Assembly (NCBI GenBank): GCA_041391365.1
Contig: JAWKOC010000002.1
Span: 186,001-250,000 of the forward strand
Direction: 5' to 3'
From: JAGRAX01 sp041391365
GTDB taxonomy: Bacteria > Bdellovibrionota_G > JALEGL01 > JAGRMV01
Length of the DNA stretch: 64,000 nt
How positions within the stretch are numbered: position 1 is the stretch's first letter; the number at the start of each line of letters is the position of its first letter. The position numbers were made by a program, and so were the translations under genes. Below are positions 18,535-27,349 of this stretch, one piece after another. The notes below the pieces were generated by a model. That model saw only the letters and a program-made list of their open reading frames with translations. It was not told the origin of the DNA and ran no database searches.

Positions 18535-20082
18535 CTACACTATTTTCTTCGAGATCAACTTTGCTTGTGTAAACAAAAGTAAATAGTCTTTTCCACCGGC
18601 TTTGGAATCCGTTCCAGACATGTTGAACCCACCAAACGGGTGAACACCAACCAAGGCTCCTGTGCATTTTCGATTCAAATATAAATTTCCAACAAAATAA
18701 TCTTGTCGCGCTTTTTCGAGGTGGTCAGGATTGTTGGAATACACTGCCCCTGTCAAACCAAAATCCGTATCATTCGCATATGCAAGCGCTTGATCAAAAT
18801 CCTTGGCCTTTGTTAGTGCCAAAACCGGTCCAAAAATTTCTTCTTTGGAAATGCGCGCCTCATTGGGAACATCCCGAATGACCGTGGGCTCGATAAAATA
18901 TCCTTCGTTTCTGGTGGGGTTTCCACCCAAAACCAAACTTCCTTCTTTTTTTCCAATTTCAATGTACTGAGTGATTTTTTCAAATGCGCTTGAGCTGATG
19001 ACAGGACCGATTTGTGTTTCTCTTTCCCAAGGATTTCCCATTTTGAGTTGCTTGGTTTTTTCGATGACGGCTTCTACAACTTCCTCATACAAATCTTCAA
19101 CAATGATCGCTCGTGAACATGCAGAGCACTTTTGTCCTTGGAAACCAAATGCTGCGGCAACAATTCCTGTTGCGACTTCATCTACGTTTGCACCTTTGTC
19201 GACGACGATTGCATCTTTGCCCCCCATTTCGGCTACGACTCGTTTGATCCATTTTTGTTTGGGATTTGTTTTGGCTGCAAGCTCATTGATTCGTAGTCCG
19301 ACTTCTTTGGATCCGGTAAAAGAAATAAAACGAATTTTTGGGTGACTGGTGAGATGATCACCAATTTGTCTTCCACTTCCCGTAACAAAATTGATCACGC
19401 CCTTGGGTAGGCCAACTTCTCTCATGAGTTCCACAAACTGATACGCAACCGTAGGGGCATCACTCGAAGGCTTGAGCACCACAGTATTCCCACTGACCAC
19501 AGCCGCAGTCGTCATGCCCACACAAATTGCGAGTGGAAAATTCCAAGGAGGAATCACCGCACCGACGCCCAAGGGTCGGTAGCTGAGTTCATTTTCTTCT
19601 GTTGGGATTTTGGTGAGTTCCTGGCCCTTCGCAAGTCGAAGCATCTCCCGACCGTAGAATTCCATAAAATCAATGGCCTCCGCAGTATCTGCATCCGCCT
19701 CGATCCAGGTTTTTCCGGTTTCAAACATCATCCAAGAGGAGAATTGATGTTTGCGCTCTCTCATCAGCCGAGCCGCATCGAAGAGAATTTGAGCGCGAAC
19801 TGCAACCGGCTCCTTGGACCATGTTTCATAGGCCTGCCAAGCGCTGTCAACGGCTTGGTCAATGTGTTCGGTCGTGGCTTTGGGGAAGATTCCCACAACC
19901 TGCTCTTTTTGCGAGGGGTTGATGGAGGCGAAGGTCTCTTGGCACTCTATGGTTTTTCCCCCGATATAATTGGGGTAGGTTTTTCCCAGTTCAGATTGTA
20001 CGGATGCAATGGCTTTTTTGATCTCCGAGGCATGCAGATCGTTTGTAAAATCGGTAAAAGCTTCGTTTTGAAATTCTTTCAT
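18535..20082 (-). CDS. 1-pyrroline-5-carboxylate dehydrogenase
   Basis: 515 residues of the aldehyde dehydrogenase superfamily in the proline-catabolism branch (RocA/PutA C-terminal type). It oxidises glutamate semialdehyde/P5C to glutamate with NAD. Visible: VGAVIPPWNFPLAI, the cofactor loop FTGSKEVG, EMGGKDA with the general base Glu, and the catalytic Cys in FQGQKCSAC. ATG 20082 has GAGGAG eight nt upstream and is preferred over an in-frame start at 20133. No proline dehydrogenase is next to it. Confidence 0.9.
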   Translation of the reverse strand: MKEFQNEAFTDFTNDLHASEIKKAIASVQSELGKTYPNYIGGKTIECQETFASINPSQKEQVVGIFPKATTEHIDQAVDSAWQAYETWSKEPVAVRAQILFDAARLMRERKHQFSSWMMFETGKTWIEADADTAEAIDFMEFYGREMLRLAKGQELTKIPTEENELSYRPLGVGAVIPPWNFPLAICVGMTTAAVVSGNTVVLKPSSDAPTVAYQFVELMREVGLPKGVINFVTGSGRQIGDHLTSHPKIRFISFTGSKEVGLRINELAAKTNPKQKWIKRVVAEMGGKDAIVVDKGANVDEVATGIVAAAFGFQGQKCSACSRAIIVEDLYEEVVEAVIEKTKQLKMGNPWERETQIGPVISSSAFEKITQYIEIGKKEGSLVLGGNPTRNEGYFIEPTVIRDVPNEARISKEEIFGPVLALTKAKDFDQALAYANDTDFGLTGAVYSNNPDHLEKARQDYFVGNLYLNRKCTGALVGVHPFGGFNMSGTDSKAGGKDYLLLFTQAKLISKKIV

Positions 20083-20232
20083 GGCACATTCTCCTCTATA
20101 TATATGGAATCTGATTACTCGGATCCATACCATAGCTGATCTGATCCAGAATTCAAATCACCCCCTGAAAATTCGCCTTCTATACTATTGATTTTTGCCA
20201 GGATTCGAGTAGTTTACGGCTCCTTATCAAAT

Positions 20233-20308
20233 AGGCGAGTAGCTCAATTGGTAGAGCATCGGTCTCCAAAGCCGAGGGTTGCAGGTTCAAGTCCTGTCTC
20301 GCCTGCCA
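20233..20308 (+). tRNA. tRNA-Trp (anticodon CCA)
   Basis: 76 nt including an encoded 3' CCA. The acceptor stem AGGCGAG pairs with CTCGCCT, the D stem GCTC with GAGC. The anticodon loop CTCCAAA gives anticodon CCA, and the T arm is GCAGG-TTCAAGT-CCTGT. Its 3' end is repeated twice downstream. Confidence 0.95.
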
Positions 20309-20618
20309 AGAAGGAAAATCAGAGAAAGTATAGCGTGACGTGAAAGCAAGAGTTGCAGGTTTTACTGCCTCTTGAGAGGGACGAACTAGAGGCAGTTATG
20401 TCAGAGATGGGTGAATGCCGGTAGGCAGATCCCATGTCTGACCAAGTCCTGTCTCGCCTGCCAAGAAGGAAAATCAGAGAAAGTATAGCGTGACGTGAAA
20501 GCAAGAGTTGCAGGTTTTACTACCTCTTGAGAGGGACGAACTAGAGGCAGTTATGTCAGAGATGGGTGAATGCCGGTAGGCAGATCCTATGTCTGGCCAA
20601 GTCCTGTCTCGCCTGCCA
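20288..20618 (+). repeat. Two 155-bp tandem repeats ending in copies of the tRNA-Trp 3' end (rtT-like)
   Basis: The last 21 nt of the tRNA (20288-20308) recur at 20443-20463 and 20598-20618. Spacing is exactly 155 bp each time. The units 20309-20463 and 20464-20618 differ at three positions only. Each unit contains a hairpin ACTGCCTC...GAGGCAGT (broken by one change in unit 2) and a partial echo of the T arm (GTTGCAGGTT). The layout matches the tRNA-terminal-repeat (rtT) array of the E. coli tyrT operon. It could release small RNAs during tRNA processing, or be the scar of repeated integration. Confidence 0.9.
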
Positions 20619-20725
20619 GCCTTCGCTCGTAAACGCGAGCTACAGCTAGGCAAGCCAAGATGAATCTTTGTAGAAAAAGACGAAGAAGATAAATGCGTCT
20701 GCAAAGGTTCGCTTACGTAAAAAGA

Positions 20726-21217
20726 CTATTTCTTTACGAACACAATACCATAGCATCCGTCACGATCACTGTCGTAGCAAACCTTCCAGCTACGATCACC
20801 GTCGATGTTCCAACCTGAATGATTGGTTAAATAGTTTCTCCAGGCGTCATAGTGCTGACGAACTTGGATTTTTTCAGCTGGAGTTACTCGAACGTATTCT
20901 ACGTGATTGCTGATATCATTCAATACAAAGAGCGCTTTGCTTTCATCGCCCCTGCTACAATAGATCAAATTATCTACATAATACATTGTAGTCCTGGTTA
21001 CGTGGCGCTCTTCATAAAATAGAGTGATCGAATCGCATTGGTTGATCTCTACCTCGAGGTCCAAAACGGATTTGTTCTTAAAATTTTCAAAATTGCTGCA
21101 CATGATATCCGATTTATTTTGTGAGATCCCTACCTGTCCAGCTTGCAAAGAACCACAGAAAACAGACCCCATGAGCAAAGCGTAAAAAGAAAAGCAAATG
21201 TGTTTTTTCATCATCAT
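20726..21217 (-). CDS. Secreted hypothetical protein
   Basis: 163 residues; signal peptide MMMKKHICFSFYALLMGSVF with cleavage near SLQA. The mature protein carries five cysteines (MCSNF, QCDS, YCSRG, VCYDS, GCYG), so disulfides are likely. The sequence is not similar to a family I recognise. It is the first gene beyond the tRNA-Trp repeat array and may be accessory. The ribosome site upstream of the triple ATG is weak. Confidence 0.6.
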   Translation of the reverse strand: MMMKKHICFSFYALLMGSVFCGSLQAGQVGISQNKSDIMCSNFENFKNKSVLDLEVEINQCDSITLFYEERHVTRTTMYYVDNLIYCSRGDESKALFVLNDISNHVEYVRVTPAEKIQVRQHYDAWRNYLTNHSGWNIDGDRSWKVCYDSDRDGCYGIVFVKK

Positions 21218-21415
21218 GGGAGCGGAGTATCAACTCGGAGCAATTGTGTCAACCAGTATTTTGATGCATAGGGCAAAATACTGGTTTTTTTGCAGATTTC
21301 GAACACTTGATTTAACCAGCTGTAATTATTTAGTTATTTACCCATTTCAAAAAACAAATTTGTGAAAGATGTACTGAGCGAATCAGCCAGATTGATATGT
21401 ATACCTTTCAAATCC

Positions 21416-21468
21416 GGGGACACACAACTCTTCCTAATTGAAAAAATGGGGGACAGTCGTGTGTCCCC
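21416..21468. repeat. Imperfect REP-like hairpin
   Basis: Ten-base arms GGGGACACAC (21416-21425) and GTGTGTCCCC (21459-21468) enclose a 33-nt loop holding GGGGGACAGTC. The pattern resembles extragenic palindromes mobilised by REP-associated (IS200-like) transposases. It lies just beyond the stop of the ATPase gene, so it could also act as a transcription end. No transposase is present here. Confidence 0.5.
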
Positions 21469-21484
21469 AGACTTAAAATCTATT

Positions 21485-22669
21485 TCATGCCTCCAACTCT
21501 GGCATGACCCTTTTCATGTATTGATCGAAAAGTGGAACAGTAAAATTATTGTCTCCGTGATCGGGACTATAAATCATTCCTTTGCTTATCAATTTTGCTC
21601 TTATTGGTGCAACAGCGTTTACTTCTTTATTCAAAAGTTGGGCAATATCACCAGAACGATGTGGCCCAGATCCAAGCTCTGCCATCGCCCGAAGATATCT
21701 TTTTTCAGAAGGTGTTAATCTATCAAATCTTACCCTGAAAAAACTCATATCTAATTCAGATACTGCGAGCTCTGTCGCACTTGTTACATCAGCTTTTGTG
21801 ATAGGTGATTGCTTGGCAACATTCCAACTATGCTTGCCCCATTCCTGTAGAAAATAGGGGTATCCTTCTGTTTGACGTAGAATTTCATTCAAAGCTTCTT
21901 CATCAAAATCTACATTATTGTTTTTTGCTGGATTAACTAGTGCCTTCTTAGCTTCCTCGCTAGGCAAAGCTCCAATATGGGGATATTCGAATAGTCGTTC
22001 AGCATAAGATTTAGCTTTGCCGGCCTGTCCTACTAGTTGTGGCAAACCAGCACCTACAAGGGTTAGTGGAAGTTGTTGTTGAGTACACTTATGTAGTGCC
22101 AAAATTAAAGCCTCAAATTCTTGTTCCTTAATATATTGGATTTCGTCAATGAATAACACCAGCGCTGTATTTTTTTGCTTTGCGACAGAGCCAATTTCTA
22201 TAAATAAATCTATCAGATCGTTTTCTAAATCTCCTGAATCTGCAATTCCGGGCTCACTGCCTAAGTCTAAACCAAATTCTATATCTTTGTATTTGAGTTT
22301 CATCGCATTTACGAATCCACCCAATACCCTTAGAGCCTTTTTTCCGTGCTCGGTTGTTGATAAGACTCTGTCTAATTTTAAAAGTGCAGACCTTATCGAT
22401 GGAATTAGTAATGAGGGCAATGACCTTTTTTCAGGAGTTTCAATAGATATTACCGCGAAATTCTGCTCTTCTGCTTTCAATGATAAGTGATTCAGTAAAA
22501 CTGTTTTTCCGACACCCCGCAACCCAACCATTAGGAAGCCTCTATAAGACAAGCCATTTTTACATCGGTCAAGCTGGATGCTTACTTTTTCTATAATATC
22601 ATCTCTTCCTGTAAGTTCTGGTGGGAGGGTTCCAGCCCCTGGAGCATATGGATTTGTTCTTGGATTCAT
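21485..22669 (-). CDS. AAA/STAND-type ATPase with C-terminal winged helix
   Basis: 394 residues. N-terminal ELTGRDDIIEKV, Walker A GLRGVGKT, Walker B LVLFIDEIQ, a sensor segment (LTLVGAGLP) and a lid with EGYPYFLQEWGKH. A winged-helix C-terminus (RYLRAMAELGSGPHRSGDIAQLLN) follows. This is the Orc1/Cdc6-like ATPase family found widely in bacteria and archaea as single accessory genes of unknown role. ATG 22669 (MNPRTNPYAPGAG) is the usual family start. A palindrome lies 23-56 nt upstream. The DNA is AT-richer than the core genes. Confidence 0.8.
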   Translation of the reverse strand: MNPRTNPYAPGAGTLPPELTGRDDIIEKVSIQLDRCKNGLSYRGFLMVGLRGVGKTVLLNHLSLKAEEQNFAVISIETPEKRSLPSLLIPSIRSALLKLDRVLSTTEHGKKALRVLGGFVNAMKLKYKDIEFGLDLGSEPGIADSGDLENDLIDLFIEIGSVAKQKNTALVLFIDEIQYIKEQEFEALILALHKCTQQQLPLTLVGAGLPQLVGQAGKAKSYAERLFEYPHIGALPSEEAKKALVNPAKNNNVDFDEEALNEILRQTEGYPYFLQEWGKHSWNVAKQSPITKADVTSATELAVSELDMSFFRVRFDRLTPSEKRYLRAMAELGSGPHRSGDIAQLLNKEVNAVAPIRAKLISKGMIYSPDHGDNNFTVPLFDQYMKRVMPELEA

Positions 22670-22691
22670 ATATAACAATATTAACATAATT

Positions 22692-22725
22692 TATCAATAT
22701 TAACTAACATTAGTTAATATTGATA
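22692..22725. promoter_or_regulatory. 34-bp palindrome, likely operator of the ATPase gene
   Basis: Perfect 16-bp arms (TATCAATATTAACTAA, 22692-22707, and its complement, 22710-22725) with a 2-nt centre, 23 nt upstream of the ATG at 22669. Position and symmetry suit a dimeric repressor. Autoregulation by the downstream winged-helix protein is inference. Confidence 0.5.
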
Positions 22726-22773
22726 TATATTCCATTCTGAGGGAATAATGGACGTCAGATTCACACATTACCC

Positions 22774-22941
22774 ATGAAAAAGCCAAACAAAACACCTCTG
22801 CGAGGTCAGATCAAAGATTGTGAGGTTTGTGGATTGTCGTTTCACAATCGAAAGAAGTGGGCTTCTCGGAATCAATGGGAAGAGGTAAAGTACTGTTCTG
22901 ATCGATGTCCCAGCTATGCAAAAAAGAAGAAAAATAGATGA
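22774..22941 (+). CDS. DUF2256 zinc-ribbon protein
   Basis: 55 residues: two CxxC-type pairs (DCEVCGLSF and YCSDRC) around RKKWASRNQWEEVKYC, the signature of DUF2256. These small proteins are typically encoded next to cryptochrome/photolyase genes, as here: its TGA overlaps the ATG of the photolyase-like gene by four bases. Metal binding by the four cysteines is expected; the biochemical role is unknown. Confidence 0.85.
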   Translation: MKKPNKTPLRGQIKDCEVCGLSFHNRKKWASRNQWEEVKYCSDRCPSYAKKKKNR

Positions 22942-24053
22942 ACTCGCCACAATCGCAGTTTTTTCCAACGACGATGGAGCAGATTCAGGCGAGGATCGAT
23001 TCCATTGACCCCAAGGCCTATGCGCGGACCAGGAATTTTCTCCATGGCAACGTTACCTACTTGAGTCCCTATATTACGCATGGGGTGATTTCCACAAAGA
23101 CCGTAGCTGATCGAATTCTTCGACATCATGGGTTCAAAGATAGCGAAAAACTGCTTTTTGAATTGGCATGGAGAGAGTTTTTTCATCATGTGTGGCACCA
23201 CAAAGGAAATGAGATTTTTCGCGATATGGAACAAAGCCAGCAGCAAACCCTGCAACATCTCCCTTTGGCGTTGATGGCGCACAGCACAGGGATTCATGCC
23301 TTGGATGCCTGCATTGAGCAGCTTCTTCGAACAGGCATGATGCACAATCATGCACGGATGTGGACGGCATCTCTGGTATGCAACATTGCACGGAGTCCAT
23401 GGGAGAAGGGTGCGCAGTGGATGTACTATCATCTTCTCGATGGTGATCTTGCATCGAATGCTTTGAGTTGGCAATGGGTTGCTGGGACTTTTTCATCCAA
23501 ACGCTATTTTTTCAATCAAGAGAATGTGAACAAATATGCGCAAGATCAACAAACGGGAACCTATATGGACGTGGATTATGATACCTTTCCCTTGCCGGAC
23601 ATCCCAGGCATTCTACGAGAAAGAATTGACTGGAAACCAGAAATATTTGTTCCAGAATCAAAAGACGACCTGTGCGTGAATGCTTCGGAGATCGCATTGC
23701 ACCATCTTTGGAATCTTGATCCGATGTGGAGAAACTCCATTCGAACCCATGTGCTTTTGATTGAACCACATGTGCTTCATCAATATCCTATGAGTCGATA
23801 TCATTTGGAATGGCTGATGGAATTGGCGCAAAATCTCATGCCCAGCCTCAAAATGGTTGTGGCATCTTTTGAAGAATTTTCACAAGCCAACCATGGCCAA
23901 ATCTACAGCAAAGAATATCCATTGACCGAACTCTGGAGTGGAAAAAAAGATCCGAGGACATGGATGTTTGACATCTCCGAAACATATTTCAAACGATTTT
24001 TTCCATTTTGGACCCATCACCAAAAAAGAACGTTTGGACAAACCAAAGATTGA
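22938..24053 (+). CDS. Photolyase-family FAD-binding protein lacking the N-terminal antenna domain
   Basis: 371 residues. It keeps the helical FAD-binding half of photolyases/cryptochromes (TYLSPYITHGVIS, ELAWREFFHHVWHH, HARMWTASLVCNIAR, LLDGDLASNALSWQWVAGT...NKYAQ). It has no N-terminal alpha/beta domain. A C-terminal extension of about 130 residues (MDVDYDTFPLP onward) takes its place. Translationally coupled to DUF2256. DNA-repair photolyase or blue-light sensor activity cannot be told apart here. Confidence 0.85.
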   Translation: MNSPQSQFFPTTMEQIQARIDSIDPKAYARTRNFLHGNVTYLSPYITHGVISTKTVADRILRHHGFKDSEKLLFELAWREFFHHVWHHKGNEIFRDMEQSQQQTLQHLPLALMAHSTGIHALDACIEQLLRTGMMHNHARMWTASLVCNIARSPWEKGAQWMYYHLLDGDLASNALSWQWVAGTFSSKRYFFNQENVNKYAQDQQTGTYMDVDYDTFPLPDIPGILRERIDWKPEIFVPESKDDLCVNASEIALHHLWNLDPMWRNSIRTHVLLIEPHVLHQYPMSRYHLEWLMELAQNLMPSLKMVVASFEEFSQANHGQIYSKEYPLTELWSGKKDPRTWMFDISETYFKRFFPFWTHHQKRTFGQTKD

Positions 24054-24309
24054 ATCAGAATCAAAGTGCACACAACTCCATCTCGATTGGAAAGAGAAGT
24101 GTGCACTTCAACTCAATGCAAAGGTTATTGAACTTTATATGTTGAAAACAATTTTTAATATTTCTACTCGACTTCTTACCAATTGTTCGGATTAGGTTCA
24201 TATTCGTTCGCTATTGATATAGTTCTAGATTTTTCTAAAGGACATCTTTTGAATCGAAAAATTTACTTTCCTTTCCAAGAATTAAAGGTAGTTTGATTTC
24301 ATAGTAACA
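24054..24309. other. Intergenic region, one hairpin only
   Basis: No gene is visible. Ten-base arms AAGTGCACAC (24064-24073) and its complement (24099-24108) form a hairpin just after the photolyase-like gene. There is no T run, so it is a weak terminator candidate at best. Confidence 0.4.
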
Positions 24310-25008
24310 ATGAAGTTTATTCGTCAAATTTTACTTGTCATCGTTTTCGGATTCTTTTCCACGATTGTTTCTTCTAGTTTGGCTATCGATGACGATTGTG
24401 TCTCTTGGTTTGAGAGTTCAAATGTGAAAACAAATAACCCTGATTGTGCAGTTTCATGAGCTCTCTTGGATGTAGATATGGGAACATTTGACTGTCCCGA
24501 GTATTGTGATGGTCTGTGTGGCCACAAAAATGACGACAAAGACGGGAGGTATTGCAAAAATGGTTGTTATATTCCCGCCATGTGCAAAACAGAACTCCTC
24601 TATCTTTTGGCAAAGCCTCGTATATTGCCAAAAATAAAAACGATCATGGAAGATGTTTATGTTTTGACCCATAAGATTTTTGGATCAAATCGAACAAAAG
24701 ATGAATCGGATGCTTTCAGGCATTTTGTTCTTGGGGGCTTTTTGTACGAATCTTTTGGTTGGGATGTTGCTGAGAGTGTTTTGTATTTTCATGAGTCTTG
24801 TGTGGTCAGGGGAATGGAGACAGAGATGGATCTTTATAACAACTTTTTGGCGTTAGACGAGGCTAGAGAGCTTGAAAAAAAAGGGCTACTCACAAAAAAG
24901 AATTTGATTTGTCGAGCCAAAAAAATGCTTGAAGATAAAAAACTCATGGTGCTTCGTCACTCCATCAATCTGGATTTTGGGCAATTGCCCTGGGAGTGTG
25001 AATCATGA
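24310..25008 (+). pseudogene. Secreted DUF6973-like protein interrupted by an in-frame TGA
   Basis: ATG 24310 starts a signal peptide (MKFIRQILLVIVFGFFSTIV) and runs 49 codons to TGA at 24457-24459. The same frame then reopens and runs to 25008. The downstream part holds a Cys-rich segment (CPEYCDGLCGHK) and DESDAFRHFVLGGFLYESFG...HESCVVRG...MDLYNNFLALDEARE. This resembles the DAFRH...HE...MDLxNN core of DUF6973 domains seen in secreted and toxin-like proteins. Nonsense mutation or sequence error is likeliest. It overlaps the next lipoprotein start by four bases, so the pair was an operon. Confidence 0.6.
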
Positions 25009-25778
25009 AAAATTCAATCAAAACATTTCTTGGAATAATCTTGCTCTTTACGGTAATTTCCTGTGACCTTCGAAAAAAAATCGATGAGCATAAATCCTGG
25101 GTCAAAAAAATAAATGAACTAAGTGACGGTGTAGATTCTGATCCAATGCCAAGGTCGGAGGTAAGCAGAGGTCTACAAACCATCGACTCCAAGAAAGAAA
25201 ATCCCTCGAAAGAAGAGATTGCTTGGAATCAAAGAATGGACAAAATCAGATTGATGTCAAAGGAAGAAAGAATCGCTTTTCTCCGAAAAGAAGTGGATCG
25301 AAAGATAAATCTAAGTTTTGAAGAATTGGGAATTCAGGACCCAGCACTGAAGGGAAGCATCAAAAGTTTTGAGCCAAACCCACAACAAAATCAGGACGTA
25401 CACAGAGTATTTGATCAGGGACTACGAGATTTCATTCAGGACGAAAATTTTTTGTCCTTGCAGCAGGCCAAACAAAGATGGGGGACGCACCCATTTGATC
25501 CCAAGGCATTTTCTTTGGATCATGAGTTGAAATATCGATCTTCAATGGTGGCTGATCTGATAGAGAAAAAAATATTTTTGGGAAAAAGCCTATCGGAGCT
25601 TCAAGAGATCTTGGGAGATGCAGACGGCATTTTCCTCTACGATTGGATTCCGACCTATTACATAGAAAATCAAAAGCAGTTTGATCCTGAGGAAAAAAAA
25701 TGGAAAGGTGAATTATTTGAGCTGGTCTTTCTGACCGGCCAAGATCAAAAAATCACCGATGTGAAAATTCACTATTGA
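25005..25778 (+). CDS. Lipoprotein of unknown function
   Basis: 257 residues with a lipoprotein signal peptide (IILLFTVISCDLRK, lipid-modified Cys at about residue 20). The rest is charged and mostly helical, with the repeated-looking ending DLIEKKIFLGKSLSELQEILGDADGIF, resembling an SmpA/OmlA-type outer-membrane-linked fold (LGxSxxEVxxxLG) though this is only a resemblance. Start overlaps the upstream stop (ATGA). A damaged second copy lies at 27344-27930. Confidence 0.65.
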   Translation: MKNSIKTFLGIILLFTVISCDLRKKIDEHKSWVKKINELSDGVDSDPMPRSEVSRGLQTIDSKKENPSKEEIAWNQRMDKIRLMSKEERIAFLRKEVDRKINLSFEELGIQDPALKGSIKSFEPNPQQNQDVHRVFDQGLRDFIQDENFLSLQQAKQRWGTHPFDPKAFSLDHELKYRSSMVADLIEKKIFLGKSLSELQEILGDADGIFLYDWIPTYYIENQKQFDPEEKKWKGELFELVFLTGQDQKITDVKIHY

Positions 25779-25787
25779 GTCTATTTT

Positions 25788-26923
25788 TTACACCTCAAAA
25801 TCTTTGAAGTTCCAAATATCAACATTAGATCTTTCTTGAGAACTACCTGAATAAATGATCTGCCATTTTGAAATGGATTCAGGAATGTCTTTTTCAATCA
25901 AAGACTTATTTTTGAGAAATGTAGTAGAAAATGTTTCTGATAGTTTGATTTCGATGGGAGCAATAGCGGTTCCTTGGTCAATCAAAAGGTCCACTTCGCT
26001 TCCTTTGCTGTCGCGATAAAAATAAAGTTCATGCTGCAAACCTTTGTTGAGAATTTGCTTCTTTATCTCTCCTATCATCATGTTTTCAAACAAAGCACCT
26101 TGGAGTGGATGGTTTTGCAATTGGTCTTTTTTTCGAATGCCCAGTAAATTAGCGACAAGACCCGTATCGTAAAAATACATTTTCGGAGTTTTTACAAGCC
26201 TCTTGTTTCGGTTTTTATAAAAAGGAGGAAGAAGATAGATAATATACATGGCTTCTAAAATCGAGAGCCAAGATGTAAGGGTTGTGCTTGAAACGCCAAC
26301 CTCATTGGAGAGATTGCTAAGATTCAGTAGTTGACCCACTCTGCCCGCACATAGTCCTAAGAATTTTTTGAAAAGAGATAAATTCTTGATGTTTTCAATT
26401 TCCCTCGCATCTCGCTCAACATATGTAGAGATGTAGTCACTCAAAAAAATGTTTGCTTCGATATTTTGATCGAAGATGTTTGGGTAAAAACCCTCGAAAA
26501 GGATTTGTTGCAGATCCATTGCCGGATATTGAAGGCGTTCTTTCAGACTGAAAGGAAGAAGCTCAAGAATAGAGGTTCTCCCTGCTAGAGATTGATGAAT
26601 GGATTGTCGCAAAGTTAGGTTTTGGCTGCTGTTAAAATATACCTCCTTTTGTTTGCTTTCATCCACTCTAACTTGGATTTGGGAACACAATTGGGGTACC
26701 CGTTGAATCTCATCTAGGATCACTCCATCTTGATTTTGGTTGATGAACTAACCGGATTCGAACTGGCAAATTCCCCGAAGCGCCAAGTCTTCAAATTCAG
26801 ATATTTATGATTGGGAAAGAGCATCCGGCAAAGCGTAGATTTTCCCGATTGACGAGGTCCCGTTAACGTCACTATGGGGTATTTTGAGGCTCGTTCCCGC
26901 ACCATCAATGATAGATCTTTCAA
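25788..26923 (-). pseudogene. DUF4143 AAA ATPase, broken by several one-base indels
   Basis: The N-terminal piece (26720-26923) has Walker A TLTGPRQSGKSTLCRMLFPN. The C-terminal piece (25788-26723) has the Walker B ILDEIQRVPQL and the DUF4143 part (DYISTYVERDAREIENI, YFYRDSKGSEVDLLIDQG). Between them the sequence reads through in the expected family order only if single G residues are restored near 26795 and 26743 and one G removed near 26775. Members are common accessory ATPases of unclear role. Real decay or assembly error. Confidence 0.75.
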
Positions 26924-27071
26924 TCATTTTAATATTTTAAAGGTTAGAGAACAAATTTCAAGTTGTACTTGAAATTTGTGCGGAGTAGATTTGGCAGACT
27001 CACAACCTACCAACTTTTAAAAGTTTTTTTGATTTTGAAAAAGCGTTGGGGGCGCAAAATGACGCAATCCA

Positions 27072-27349
27072 AAACTTAGGGCTGGAGTTTGGAGCGGGGT
27101 TTTGCAGGAAGCTCTGGGACAAGGAAGTTAATAACATGATGCAATGATTTGCATGGATCATCAGTATTTTGTGTTTTTCATCAGGGGCATTTGGATCAGA
27201 AAAAATCTGCCAGCAAGCCAAAAAAGTGTTTTTGAAGAATCCTACCGTCTGTCAAGGACAGCTGAGTTGCCCTGCGTCTCATCGTGTCCATTTTTTGTGT
27301 GAGTTTTCAGGTTCCATGGCTCGGGATTATGCGGGATGGGATTACAAAC
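27072..27349 (+). repeat. Direct repeat, copy A (5' part of an S41-type gene)
   Basis: About 278 bp nearly identical to 32286-32569. It covers the upstream region, the signal-peptide region (with different small indels) and about 55 codons of the S41-peptidase-like gene, to a sharp end at GGGATTACAAA. Confidence 0.85.

Noticed and set aside
20309..20618. Tandem repeats considered as a CRISPR array
   Set aside because: Units are 155 bp, directly adjacent, with no unique spacers and no cas genes; they copy a tRNA end instead.
20319..20704. Two near-identical small minus-strand frames in the tRNA repeats
   Set aside because: They are a product of the repeat itself, with no ribosome site, and end in tRNA-derived sequence.
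24457..24459. TGA as a selenocysteine codon
   Set aside because: No SECIS-like hairpin is evident just downstream, and the flanking residues do not look like a redox motif.
27000..27221. Small minus-strand frame similar to one at 32241-32441
   Set aside because: They resemble each other only because the DNA is duplicated there; both are antisense to the S41-type gene start.
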